Below, in pieces: positions 24,174-34,763 of a DNA stretch of 64,000 nucleotides. Each line of letters begins with the position of its first letter. The first letter of the stretch is position 1. The notes beneath the pieces were generated by a model that did no database searches, was not told the origin of the DNA, and was given only the letters and a program-made list of their open reading frames with translations. The translations under genes were made by a program, and so were the position numbers. Origin of the DNA: Astrothelium macrocarpum (taxonomy: Eukaryota; Ascomycota; Dothideomycetes; Trypetheliales; Trypetheliaceae). The stretch spans positions 1-64,000 of the forward strand of contig JAGEMR010000014.1 of the NCBI GenBank assembly GCA_021030915.1. Direction: 5' to 3'.

Positions 24174-26468
24174 TCAACGCAGCCGAAGAATACGCGGTTG
24201 AAGCAAACCGCCCTCCATCTCATCTATTGCCCTTCCCTCCATGTAGTCCTGTAGATAGGTGCATCCGTGCGACTTACCTTCAATCATACTTGCCTTTTGT
24301 TGCGAATTTGATGGCAGTCTATTCACTAGAATTGGGCGGAAGCAGCCTTTCAAAGCACACACCAAATCTCCCTTTCTTGCATGCGCTTCACCAAGCCCAA
24401 TCAACCCTCCCTTCGTCACATAAATTGTTCGTTGGATCATCCACGAATCTCCAATAGGCGCATATACAACTTCCCGGACGCGATTCAGGAAATCATGTAC
24501 AGATTGCCTAGATCGTTCAATCTCCGACTTAGCCATCTCCTGATGTCCAAAGGCTGCCTCTGCATGGCCATTGTGAAGCATAGTCTGGAATGGATCCCAC
24601 CAACTCGATCCAGCCGCTTCCCCTGAACTAGTGCGATCATATGTGATCGTCTGTAAGAAAGCTTTGATCTTTGTCTCGCCCGTGACAGGTGTTTCCCAAA
24701 GTAAAAAGGCAGTTAGTACCCGTTTGATCTTGTCAGACAATGACACATATGGCTCAATCTCGAGCCATTTCGAAGATGATTCGAGCATAGGTGCATATTC
24801 TGCGAATTCGGATGGCAGCTTGTTGTGCCTAGTTTGTGAAATGTAGTTTATCCGTTTTGGAGGCTCCAAATTAGCAAGATCTTCAGCGACTTCGTCTATT
24901 ACGCAGCCAGTGGCGATTAAGATCGATCTTCTTTCATCGGCTTCTTCAATATGTGCTTCGGCTTCGGTGTCTCGCGCCGCATGGAACTCTTCATCAAGTG
25001 TCATCCTTCTAATGTGATTGTTTAGTCCATCATGTACAGGGGCAAAAAAATCCGGCCGAGGTCCGGAAAGATTGAGAGGAATTTTACGCCATAAACTTGA
25101 TGACTTTGGAACTCGGAGCATATCAAGATTATAAGCAGTTGACGGTCCCCAATACGGTACCCAAGATGGTAAACCTTCATGGAATGATGCGTAGCAAATG
25201 ACGTCGAGTCTCTTGGTCGATTCGAGCATAAATTGCACCAAGTATTCGAGCGTCTTTGAAACATCGGTCGAGTAGTCGACATGGTAGTTATTGGCTGTAT
25301 GATCATCTGAAAGTCCTATCAATCCGTAGATTTTGTCCCTGGGGTCCGTTGAGAATGACGTAAAGTAGGAAGCCAACAAATCCAACAAATTAAGGCCAGA
25401 ATCCACGCGCTTGATCTTGATGTCTCTTTCGAAGTCCCAGGGGCCTATTTGATGTATCATAACATTATTGATTGCGAGGACTTTCCAATCGTACATGTCC
25501 GGGGCTAGCTTTACTAAGACACGTTTCCGTATGGGAACCGAATGAGTCTGGACTTTTACGGTCCAGTTCATCAAGCCCGAATCTGTCCGGGTTGCGGGCA
25601 CGCTCAGAAAATCCTTCCAGACTCGGTGGACTTTGTATATCACACTCCATCCAAAACAGCCATTACCATAATGGACCATGATTTTCTTGGCCATCCCTAT
25701 CTCCTGAATGATCCAAATTCGACTCCAAAACGGCTTAGCAAACATGGCTGCGACCCCGTACCATTCATCCAAGAACTGTTTCTTCCCAAGTGTGCTTTTG
25801 AGCCACTCTTCAGGGTTTGTTTGCTGCCATGCGCGTTTGATGAATGCAGCCACGACACTAGCTCGACCGTTAGAAGAGGCATGATACCAGATCCAAGCAC
25901 TCAGTCGGATCCTTCTGCTTCCACTCCTGCTTGGTAAAGCTGCATGATCTTGAATTTTGGCTAACTGGCCCAACCTATCTGATGGCGCAACTAATCGACC
26001 TAACCTATCAGATGGTCTATCTATCGAAGTCAAGTAAACAAGCACTTGCTCCGCTTTTCCGTAGATATGACGCATCAATTTGACTTGCTCGTTACGTTCC
26101 TGAGTATCGGCTTGGTTGATGCAAATGGCATCTATCCACAGAGTTCTCTTTCGATCCGGATCACGTAGCCGCTGCAGAGCATCATTAAGATTTCTGGTAA
26201 CATGAAACCTTCTGTTTTCAAGATAGATGAAGAATTGGCGCTGTAAAGATTGCAATGACTTTCGCCCCCAAGTATACGATAAAGCTTCAAATTTGGCATC
26301 TTCGTCATCGAGTGAAGCAGTGTGTAAAGAACAGTGAAGGGCCAGCCCTACCCCAGGCTCCAAGGTTAAAATGCGGACTCCATTAGCATTGGAGAGGTTG
26401 CCGTAACTCTTGGGTTCCCAAGCAGGTGCCCTCTGTCCCTGAGCAACATGCTCGGTCATACGAGTCAT
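24174..26468 (-). CDS. HET-domain (heterokaryon incompatibility) protein
   Basis: A single uninterrupted frame of 764 codons begins at an ATG. The HET domain (PF06985) is clear: FEALSYTWG near residues 60-68, LWIDAICINQADTQERNEQV near 110-130, then YGKAEQVLVYL, and later WIIQEIGMAK and STDPRDKIYGLIGLS. The C-terminus keeps the usual tail (KGDLVCALKGC, then YMEGRAIDEM). HET proteins trigger cell death when genetically different hyphae fuse, often acting downstream of NLR sensors; whether this one does is inference. A tandem duplication near residues 145-165 (RPSDRLGRLVAPSDRLGQL) inserts about 12 residues. A perfect GTAAGT close to the 3' end has no acceptor at a sensible distance, so no intron is called. 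Confidence 0.88.
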   Translation of the reverse strand: MTRMTEHVAQGQRAPAWEPKSYGNLSNANGVRILTLEPGVGLALHCSLHTASLDDEDAKFEALSYTWGRKSLQSLQRQFFIYLENRRFHVTRNLNDALQRLRDPDRKRTLWIDAICINQADTQERNEQVKLMRHIYGKAEQVLVYLTSIDRPSDRLGRLVAPSDRLGQLAKIQDHAALPSRSGSRRIRLSAWIWYHASSNGRASVVAAFIKRAWQQTNPEEWLKSTLGKKQFLDEWYGVAAMFAKPFWSRIWIIQEIGMAKKIMVHYGNGCFGWSVIYKVHRVWKDFLSVPATRTDSGLMNWTVKVQTHSVPIRKRVLVKLAPDMYDWKVLAINNVMIHQIGPWDFERDIKIKRVDSGLNLLDLLASYFTSFSTDPRDKIYGLIGLSDDHTANNYHVDYSTDVSKTLEYLVQFMLESTKRLDVICYASFHEGLPSWVPYWGPSTAYNLDMLRVPKSSSLWRKIPLNLSGPRPDFFAPVHDGLNNHIRRMTLDEEFHAARDTEAEAHIEEADERRSILIATGCVIDEVAEDLANLEPPKRINYISQTRHNKLPSEFAEYAPMLESSSKWLEIEPYVSLSDKIKRVLTAFLLWETPVTGETKIKAFLQTITYDRTSSGEAAGSSWWDPFQTMLHNGHAEAAFGHQEMAKSEIERSRQSVHDFLNRVREVVYAPIGDSWMIQRTIYVTKGGLIGLGEAHARKGDLVCALKGCFRPILVNRLPSNSQQKASMIEGKSHGCTYLQDYMEGRAIDEMEGGLLQPRILRLR

Positions 26469-27183
26469 CGTGGCGTGAAATGTAGGGAGCAGAGAAGAAT
26501 CAATCGTTTTTCAATGAAGTGAAGCAGTCAGAGTTGGAGTGCAGCATCGTGGAAAATCTTAGACGCTCTGTCAACTGCACTGTCATGATCAACGTTCAGC
26601 CCGGTCTAAGTGCAGTCTTTGGCGAATGCCATGCAGTTGTAAGCGCGGAAGGCTGAAACCTTTCCATAGCCATATCAAGGTCGGAACCCCTCAAATGTTT
26701 GAGCCTAGATAGAATCTGTGAATATATTTCAGAATTCGAAACGGCACAACGGCACTATATTTGCTGATTTGAGCGAGTTTGTTCATACCTAAATTGGTGG
26801 TTGGCCCAACCCCTTCCTTCAAAGATGAGGGAATAGCTTTCGCGAGACCCTTTTTTACACCGCCTTTGACTCCAAAATCCCGTGACTCATGTTTTTTATC
26901 TTGAAATATCTCTGGTCTTGTCGTGAAGCGAAAAGCCAGAGCATTTCAACATGATACGTAAAAGTAACCGAGAGGAACTTAGGCTTGTCCAGCTTCGTTT
27001 ACTTTAATGTGGATTTTGTACTTTTTGATCGAATCCGTGATATTATTTCGTGACTGACTCGCGCGCAAACACGATCCATTTTCTCGACATGCTCAATTGT
27101 CTACAAAATGATACATGCCGAATAACGTGTCGTGGTGAATCAAGGCATTCTCTCAAGCTTCATGGATCATCACCGTAGTACCA
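26469..27183. other. Divergent intergenic region, no gene
   Basis: This is the upstream region shared by the HET gene (minus) and the methyltransferase gene (plus). No open frame of note or known motif was recognised. Another ATG at 27162 precedes the chosen methyltransferase start but is out of frame with the splice. Confidence 0.4.
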
Positions 27184-28406
27184 ATGGCGAAAGCATCACA
27201 CAACAAAAGGACGAAGAACCTCTCCACGGTAAAGAATGCAATCTCTGGATTTATTAGTACCCCAGCTCACAGGAGGTAGTCTTCGACCTCCCCCAACTGC
27301 ATAACAAGCCCTCTGCTGCCACCATCCTCAGCGCACTCGATCTTCTCACCATCGAACCCCCCTCTTGGAATAAAGTCCCGAGTTCCATCTCGCCCACTTC
27401 CCCTCTTCCTGGCCGCAAAGCCGATCCCACCGGTGTTCCTCACTACCTCACGAGCATCATCTCCTCGCCTTTGACCTGGCTCGCTACCGATGCCGACCGC
27501 AGCGCCGTCCACTCCGCCGCCAGCCTCCGTCTTGCCGAACGCGCAGGACGCGCCGCTCTGCCATCGCTCACCCGCACTTTCCACATTCCCCTCCCTCACC
27601 ATCCACCCAATCCTAGCTCGAACGGCACCGCCAAGCTAGTGTCACCTCCAACGCGAGCGACAGCAGCTGAAAGGAGAGAAGCCGAGCACCACACGGACCT
27701 GGCAATCACCCTCCACGAGCCCGCGCTGACAGGCACCGACTCCCTCGGCCTCAAAACCTGGGCAGCCGCGAACCTACTCGCACAGGGCCTGTGCAATCGG
27801 ACGGATCCGCGGAATCAGCTCTTGCCCAGCAATGATCGTCTGCGCATGCTTGAGCTCGGTGCGGGCACAGGGCTCGTCGGGATCGCGGCTGCAGCAGGCC
27901 TGGGCGCTGACGTTGTGCTGACGGATTTGCCTGCCATCGCGGGGGGGAATCTGGCTGCGAATGTGAGTGCGAACCAGGACGTGATTGAGCGTGTCGGAGG
28001 GAGGGCGAGGACAGCGGTGCTGGATTGGGCTGAGCCTGAGGGGCTTGATAGAGAGTTGGAAGGAGAGGACGGGGAAAGGTTTGCGGCGATAGTGGCGGCA
28101 GATTGTGTGTATGAGCGGGAGCAAGCGGAACTGATTGCAAAGGTGGTGGGGAGGTGGTTGGAGAGGGGCAAACAGGCGGTGTTGGTGGTGGAGAGTCCAG
28201 TGAGAGAAGGGTTTGAGGAGGAGATGGAGGCTTTGAGGGCGGAGCTGGGAGATGTGGGGTTGGTGATTAGAGCGGAGGGGACGGAATGGGGAGTTGATGA
28301 TTGGGAGGGGGATGGGGATGAACTGAAGGAGGTGGAGTGTTGGTGGGCGGTTTGGGGATGGAAGGAGGAAGGATTGAATGTGAGGAATGGGGTGGTTGGG
28401 GCGTGA
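27184..28406 (+). CDS. Protein-lysine methyltransferase, EFM2/METTL21-like
   Basis: Two exons, 27184-27228 and 27273-28406 (44-nt intron, GTAAAG...CTCACAG), give 392 residues. An N-terminal region with DLPQLHNKPSA and YLTSIISSPLTWL leads into a class I SAM-dependent methyltransferase fold: ITLHEPALT, then LGLKTWAA, the SAM-binding LELGAGTGLVGIAAA, LTDLP, and the post-motif DCVYE. This order is that of the METTL21/EFM2 group that methylates lysines of translation factors such as eEF2; the exact substrate is inferred. The first exon is the less certain part: its ATG was chosen because only it is in phase with the acceptor. The second half of the gene is strikingly purine-rich on the coding strand, unlike the C-rich first half. 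Confidence 0.75.
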
Positions 28407-28997
28407 ATTTTGATTGATAGATTGCTTTGGATAGACATTAGAAGATACACAATAGAGAGTATAGAAATAGGTATTCGAACAGGTTATCCTGGTATTTGAA
28501 AAACAGGAATTTCAATATCCCAAATACAGCTTCTTCTCAGTAAAGGAGGCGCGAGATGGATTTCGGCCTTTGGAAAATGCATTTGCTGAGCATTCTGCTC
28601 ACAAACGAATCATGCGTAGCTCTGGTCCAAGGACCAGAGCGAATATGCGGCCAGAACTTGGTACTGTAGTCCCCAAAGCAGTACAAATCAGATCAGCTAC
28701 GGGGAGATTGGTACGGAGCAGGCATGATGGCTCTCACGAAGCTAGTACCTTCCAAGAAGATCATCGGACTTGGGACATTCAGAGTGACAGCTAAGGACGA
28801 AGATCCAAGATCGCACGCCCAGAACAGGATTCTGATGTTCTGGTCCCCAAGACTCGGAGGGTGGCTCACACATGTGAGACTTCTGGCTGACTGTCCTCTG
28901 ACCGAGATCTTTCATTGCCTTTTCATGCCAAGACTTGTGCTGTCGACATGCAAATGTCAAATGTTCAAGAGTACACGCACTTTTCTTGTCAAAATCT
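28407..28997. other. Intergenic between convergent genes, nothing seen
   Basis: 3' flanks of the methyltransferase and VPS28. Open stretches here lack motifs. Confidence 0.4.
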
Positions 28998-29811
28998 TCA
29001 TTCAAGAGTAGCCTTGAACCCGTAATAGGCTGACTCCAAGTCGAATTGTATTTCCCGTGCTTGATCCTGATTGAGTTCACCCGATGCGCGCATTTGATTG
29101 AGTGTGATGAGCCAATTCACGATCTTGCCCTTATTTTCGAACTCCTTATCGGTGACTTTGTTAACGGCTTGAATCACATCCACCAGAAGTGGATGTAACG
29201 TGTCCTTCGATACCATGCCGATTTTGATTGCATCCAAAAGGGTTATAAAGTTTTCGGTGACAGCGGCAATTAGACTTGCGGCAGCTCCAGGCGTCGCACC
29301 AGGTGCTTTATGGGTCGGCTGCTCAACCGTAGCGGGCAGTCCTACACGCAGACGTTCTGTAGCTCGAGGGCATTCTAGCTAAGTATTCATTAGGTCATGA
29401 GGAAGGAGCTATTTTGAATTGGAGCATCTCACATCCCATTCCCGTTTGAAAGACTCCAAGTCACCAAAAGCTCGCCCGACATTCTCATCGGCGAGATTGG
29501 ATTTGTATTGCTTTAGTAGCCTACTGCATGTCTCGGTGTATTCAAGTTCTCCGATAGAGTCTTTCAAGAAGGCTTTCTCGAGCGCTTCAAGGGTCATGAT
29601 AATGCTGTAAACCTCGGCCAGGGATTCGTATAGATCCCTTTCTGCGTTTGTTGTGGCTAACTTGAGCTCCTAGTGTTGCTTGTTAGAGTCGGGTGTCTTT
29701 GGAAAGCTCGAAGGTATTTACCTCGTCAAGATTGATGGTTGCAGATAATGTAGACGTAGGTGTATAGCTGTACGGAGTGGGCGCATAAGGTAGCTGTCGC
29801 TGAACATACAT
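28998..29811 (-). CDS. VPS28: ESCRT-I subunit VPS28
   Basis: Three exons, 29811-29722, 29669-29433 and 29378-28998, joined by introns of 52 and 54 nt, give 235 residues, the normal VPS28 size. The N-terminal core reads ERDLYESLAEVYSII, LEKAFLKDSI and CSRLLKQYKSNLADE. The splice to WDLECPRATERLRVGLPATVE matches the family exactly. The C-terminal four-helix domain reads LHPLLVDVIQAVNKV, WLITLNQMRASGELNQDQ and FDLESAYYGF. VPS28 joins VPS23/TSG101 and VPS37 in ESCRT-I, which sorts ubiquitinated cargo into multivesicular endosomes; in filamentous ascomycetes it also feeds the ambient-pH (Pal/Rim) pathway. It is divergent from NOC2 across about 210 bp. Confidence 0.93.
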
Positions 29812-29909
29812 ACTGCCTAAAGCGCAGTGTCATGAAGGGTAATCTCATTCATTTGAACTTTCCGATGGTGGCTTGAGCGTGCCCGCCTCAGTTCGTGTCC
29901 GCATCCTGA

Positions 29910-29928
29910 CCCCCCCCCCCCAAAAAAA
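29910..29928 (+). repeat. C12-A7 homopolymer tract
   Basis: Twelve C followed by seven A, in the short divergent promoter between VPS28 and NOC2. Length is likely variable and error-prone in assembly. Confidence 0.8.
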
Positions 29929-30021
29929 GTCCCGTATGTATCTGCGGGCCAGACGATACTTTCTTGCATCGCTCCACTCTACTTTATCTTCTACTTGAAA
30001 AGCTAATAAATCCTCGGAATC

Positions 30022-32381
30022 ATGGCGAAATCTAAGCGAACCAAGAAATTCGAGCAAAAGCACCTCAAAGACACACTCCAACGCCGGAAAGATTTTGCAA
30101 AAATAAAGCAAAAAAAGCAGATCAGTGCTAAGAAAAAGGCTCGAAGAGAGCAAGAGAACGCGGCGCCTACGAATGGCGAGAATGGGACAGCACAGTCTAG
30201 CGCCCCTTCAGCAGCAGACAAATTTGGGGAGATGAGTGTAGACGAGTTTTTCTCGGGAGGGTTTGATTTACCAGTCAAGCCGAAGAGTGATACCAAAAAG
30301 ACTGCATCCTCAATTACTGGAAAGCGCAAGAGGGACACTGAGGTTTCGAACGGTCACGATAAGCAACCTGCACTGAACGGTGATGCCAATAACCAAGACT
30401 TGGAAGCCTCTGCAGAAGATCACAAGCAACAATTAGAGGAACTTGCCAAGAAGGATCCAGAGTTTTACGAGTATCTCAAAGAAAATGATGCCGAGCTGCT
30501 CGACTTTGAGGGAGATGAGGGTGTACCAGGAATTGAAGATTTGACAGAAGGTGAAAATGAAGACGATGAAGAATCTCATGAACCTCGGCGCAAGAAGGGA
30601 GGCAAAGCATTCGAGAACGAGTTGACCATGTCGGCCTTGAAGAAATGGCAGGCAGCAATGGCAGAGAAGAAATCTGTTCGATCCGCAAAAGAACTAGTCT
30701 TGGCCTTCCGTGCTGCCGCCCATACAGACGAAGAAACAAATGCTAAACACAAATACAGTGTATCTGACTCGGAAGGTTCGTCCCATGCACCAACTACGAA
30801 ACTTGCCCTGCTCACAATCAGTATAGTCTACCATGAAGTTGTTGTCACTGCCCTTAGAGACATTCCAGAAGTGATTCAGCATCATGTGGCTCTTAGAGAA
30901 GGGAAAGGTGGCAAGCTGTAAGTCGTGGCATCACTGGATTCCACCGCCCAGTATTATATTAACATGGTTTTAGTCGCTTAGATACGCAGTCCAAGGCCTT
31001 TCGCTCGCTTACTCCGCTTCTCAAATCCCATGCTATATCCATCAACCACTTGCTAGACAATTTATCAGATGAAGGAACAATCCGACAAACGCTCTCATCC
31101 ATCTTATCATTAGTCCCTTATTTGCTTCCATTCAGGAAAATTCTACGAAATCTCACAAAGACTATCGTAGAAATATGGTCGACTGCATCCAACAAGGAAA
31201 CGTCGAGAATTGCCGCGTTCCTGATCATGCGGAAACTTGTTGTCACCGGCGATGCTGGGATCAAAGAAACAGTATTCAAGATGGCCTATCAAGGACTTGT
31301 CAAAGGAAGTCGGAACACAACAATACATACAATCCAAGGTATCAATCTTATGAAGAATTCTGCCGCTGAACTCTGGGTGCTGGAACCCGCTATAGGGTAC
31401 ACGACTGGCTACTCGTTTATCCGACAGTTAGGCATACATCTCCGCTCGAGCATCATCAAAAACTCAAATGAGTCTTACAAATTGATTTACAACTGGCAAT
31501 ATGTACACTCTCTGGACTTCTGGTCGCGGGTCATTTCTCTTAGTTGCGACAGTCTTCAGGAAGCCACTGTCGGTAAAGAAAGCCCCCTTCGGCCACTCAT
31601 CTATCCGCTTGTGCAGGTCACTCTAGGTGCCATGCGCCTGATACCTACCTCCACCTATTTCCCTCTTCGATTTCATCTCATTCGAGCGCTACTCAGAATA
31701 TCGTCAACCACTTCGACCTACATTCCCCTGGCAGCAACACTTTACGAAGTCCTCGGCTCTGCCGAAATGAAGAAACGACCCAAGCAATCTACTTTGAAGG
31801 CCCTCGACTTTAGCGTCTCCATCAAAGCACCGAAGCCATATCTCCACACACGCGTCTATCAAGACGGTGTTGGTGAGCAAGTCTCCGAGCTTTTGGCCGA
31901 ATTCTTCGTCCTTTGGACCAAAAATATCGCCTTTCCGGAGCTTGCACTTTCAGTAATAGTTCTAGTTAAGCGTTGGCTCAAAGAAGTAAACAACAAAGCG
32001 CGCGGTAACGCCAATAATCGGGTGAACTCGATGATGTCCCTTGTAGTCCAGAAGCTCGAGTCGAACTCTCGCTGGATTGAAGAAAGAAGGGCAAAAGTAG
32101 AGTTTGCACCAAATGATCGGGTGGGTGTAGAGAGCTTTTTGAAGGATGTGGATTGGGAGAAGACGCCACTGGGGGCGTTTGTGGCGAGTCAGAGGAAGAT
32201 CAGAGAGGAAAAGATGAAACTGATTGAAGAAGGAAGAAAGGAGGAAGAGAGGAAGAAGGAGAAAGAAAGGGAGGATGAGCCGATGGAGGATTTCTCTGAT
32301 GAAGATGACATGGCAGAGATCAATGAAGACGAGGATGACAGCGAAGACGCAAACGAGGATGAGGACGAGATATCAGAATAA
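30022..32381 (+). CDS. NOC2: Nucleolar complex protein 2 (ribosome biogenesis)
   Basis: Two exons, 30022-30917 and 30974-32381 (56-nt intron, GTAAGT...GTTTTAG), give 767 residues. The basic N-terminus (MAKSKRTKKFEQKHL, then KKQISAKKKARR) fits a nucleolar protein. Next come MSVDEFFSGGF, an acidic stretch, the helical LTMSALKKWQAAMAEK, and the long HEAT-like Noc2 body with PLIYPLVQVTLGAMRLIP and FPLRFHLIRALLRIS. A Lys/Glu-rich helix and an acidic tail end the protein, as usual. NOC2 pairs with NOC1 and NOC3 to mature and export pre-60S ribosomal particles. The intron is fixed by phase and by restoring KLRLDTQSKAF. Confidence 0.92.
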
Positions 32382-32739
32382 TACCTTCAAAGGTGAGGAC
32401 GCTAACTTGCGATACGATACCTTATGTAAGGCAAAATACCCAGTTGCAGAATTCTTACGAGGCTCGTCAAAGTTTCCTATCTGACCATCTGTGTCCACTT
32501 GCAAGGGTTTGCTGTCCGGATAAATCCATGAGCCCCACCACCCCACCAGTGCGATGTCATTGCCCCCATATGGTTTGTTTTCATTCTAGAATTTTTTGAA
32601 AAATAAGAACTCAACACATCCATTGAATTGATTTGGAAGAATTAAAGCTTCAATTCATTTGCCCAAGTCTTTATTTCTCCAAAACTCTTTGATTGTATTA
32701 TTATTTCAACTTTTGCCTTGACAGGCAGCATTTCTCACA
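32382..32739. other. Intergenic, promoter side of polyol dehydrogenase
   Basis: Contains the NOC2 3' flank and a T/A-rich 5' leader before 32740. No specific motif is claimed. Confidence 0.4.
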
Positions 32740-33977
32740 ATGGGTACAAATCAAGTAAGTCGCAATGCCACCAAAATACATCAAATCTGTGACAGCTCAT
32801 GATCGATTCAACAGAATCTCTCCTTTGTCCTCCAAAAGCCAGGCGAAGTCAAATACGAAGACCGCCCAATCCCCGAAATCCAAGACCCCCACGACGTAAT
32901 CGTCAACATAAAATACACGGGCATCTGCGGAAGCGATGTAAGCATCCACTCACCACCCCACCCCCTCCCTCTCCACCTCTGACAACTCAACTCCCCACAG
33001 GTCCACTACTGGACGCATGGCTCCATCGGCGCCTTCGTCCTCCGCGCGCCCATGGTGCTCGGCCACGAATCCGCGGGCATCGTCCACGCCGTCGGCCCCG
33101 CCGTCCACTCACTCCGCCGCGGCGACCGCGTCGCCCTCGAACCGGGCATCCCGTGCCGCCGCTGCGTGCGCTGCAAATCCGGGCAGTACAACCTGTGCGC
33201 AGACATGGCCTTCGCAGCCACCCCGCCCCACGACGGCACGCTCGCCAAGTACTTCCGCCTGCCCGAGGACTTCTGCTACAAGCTGCCGGACGGCATGACG
33301 CTGGCGGAGGGCGCGCTGGTGGAGCCGGCGAGCGTGGCCGTGCACGTCGTGCGCCAGGCGGGCGTGCGGCCGGGGCAGGAGGTGGTGGTTTGGGGCGCGG
33401 GGCCGGTCGGGCTGCTGTGTTGTGCGGTGGCGCGCGCGTTTGGCGCGGCGAAGGTGGTGAGTGTGGATATTAATGAGGAGAGGTTGGCGTTTGCGCGGCA
33501 GTATGCCGCGACGCATGTGTTTCGCGCTGGAAGGGAGAGCGCGAGCGAGGCTGCGAGGAGGCTGGTGGAGGAGTGTGGGTTGGGCGTCGGAGCGGATGCT
33601 GCGATCGATGCGACGGGTGCGGAGCCGTGTATTCAGACGGCGATTCATGCGTTGAGGGTTGGAGGGACGTATGTGCAGGCGGGCATGGGGAAGCCGGAGA
33701 TTACGTGGCCGATTGGGGCGATGTGTGCGAAGGAGTTGAATGTGAAGGGGTCGTTTAGGTGAGGATGTGGTGTCGAAGTGAAATTCGTCTTGACTAACAG
33801 AAGTTTAGGTACTCAAGCGGAGACTACCAGCTTGCTGTGGTTATGATATCAAATGGCAGTGTACCTGTGAAGGAGCTGATTACGGGTAGAGTGCCATTTA
33901 GCTCTGCTGAGACAGCTTTTCAAGACGTGAAAGAGGGAAAGGGAATTAAGACTCTGATTGAAGGAGTCGAGGATTGA
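32740..33977 (+). CDS. Xylitol/sorbitol dehydrogenase (D-xylulose reductase type)
   Basis: Four exons, 32740-32754, 32815-32937, 33001-33758 and 33809-33977, give 354 residues. The first exon is only five codons (MGTNQ). Family landmarks are in order: GEVKYEDRPIPEI, then CGSDVHYWTHG with the catalytic zinc ligands, GHESAG, the structural-zinc run CRRCVRCKSGQYNLC, GAGPVGLLCCAVARAFGA for NAD binding, and the C-terminal SSGDYQLAV. The reaction is NAD-dependent oxidation of xylitol to xylulose or sorbitol to fructose, in the pentose/polyol pathway in the cytosol; which substrate dominates cannot be read from sequence. Exon 3 is much richer in G+C than its neighbours and switches from C-rich to G-rich along its length. 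Confidence 0.9.
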
Positions 33978-34763
33978 AAGTCATCCCCATTTTTCTTCAC
34001 CCGAAAACTGTTGAGCTAACGCTTCAACAGACGAAGCTCTGAAAGAAGTTTCCGGAAGCGGAGTTCAATCTAAACTGTAGTATTCTTTGCTACTGGTTTG
34101 ATGAATGAGGTTGTCGTGGAGCTGTCAACTCGGAAAGTGACTCCACCCCAAGATCAAAATTCTTGGCCGTTGAGCAAGTACTTCTGTGCACTCGCCTTAC
34201 CTGCGCTGCTTCCTAGTTTTCTGCATGCAAGCTGCTTCAATTACTATGCAGGGCTTGGTCGAGGCTCACTTGTACGTCGTTTCTAGGTCTGGCGGAAAAC
34301 AATGTGCCCATGCAGCATCTTCGGAATGCGGCGAACCCTAGCCAGAAATCTTGGAACATAGCTAGTGATAATCTGGATAGCATATCAGAGCTGTTTTGAT
34401 TGGCTAACTTTTTTGCGTATATCTAGTGTAAGAAGGGCTTATCTTTACGGTGAAATGCCGTGGGGCAAGCTTATCATGTACGACCAGGGTGTTGAAAAGC
34501 CAACCTCAACCAGGGATCACTGCCTAGATCGATCGCTGGGCAGCCATGCTAAGAGATAAACGTTATGACACGAATCACGATGTAGGTAAATCTTTTCCTC
34601 GGGTCTTGTTCCAAAGCCGCAAGTCCTTCCAGACTTCACTCTTCTACATATAGAAGTCAATTCTTCAACAGTTTTTCAATATCGTAGCATCAACTTCAAG
34701 AATTTCGTTACGCTCTAGTAGCATTTCAAAGTTTCGGAATACATCAGGATTTTCTGTTTGATA
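33978..34763. other. Upstream region of urea transporter
   Basis: No gene is supported. Several GATA-type hexamers occur (listed separately), which would suit nitrogen control of the downstream transporter. Confidence 0.45.
34367..34559 (+). promoter_or_regulatory. Candidate AreA/NIT2 GATA sites
   Basis: GATAA at 34367-34371, GATAG at 34376-34380, an inverted TGATA at 34383-34387 and GATAA at 34555-34559 lie within 400 bp of the urea transporter start, with an ATTGG box near 34399. GATA sites bind AreA-type activators of nitrogen scavenging genes in ascomycetes. The motif is short, so chance occurrence is quite possible. Confidence 0.35.

Noticed and set aside
24240..24275. A 29-nt intron (GTAAGT...CTACAG) near the 3' end of the HET gene
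   Set aside because: Too short for the introns in this genome, and the unspliced frame keeps the expected C-terminal motif.
24005..24626. Plus-strand open frames opposite the HET gene
   Set aside because: They lie antisense to a well-supported HET protein and carry no motif.
27815..28450. 211-codon Ser/Pro-rich minus-strand frame opposite the methyltransferase
   Set aside because: Shadow of a purine-rich coding strand.
33109..33648. 179-codon minus-strand frame opposite xylitol dehydrogenase
   Set aside because: Shadow caused by high GC at third positions; the plus strand has all family motifs.
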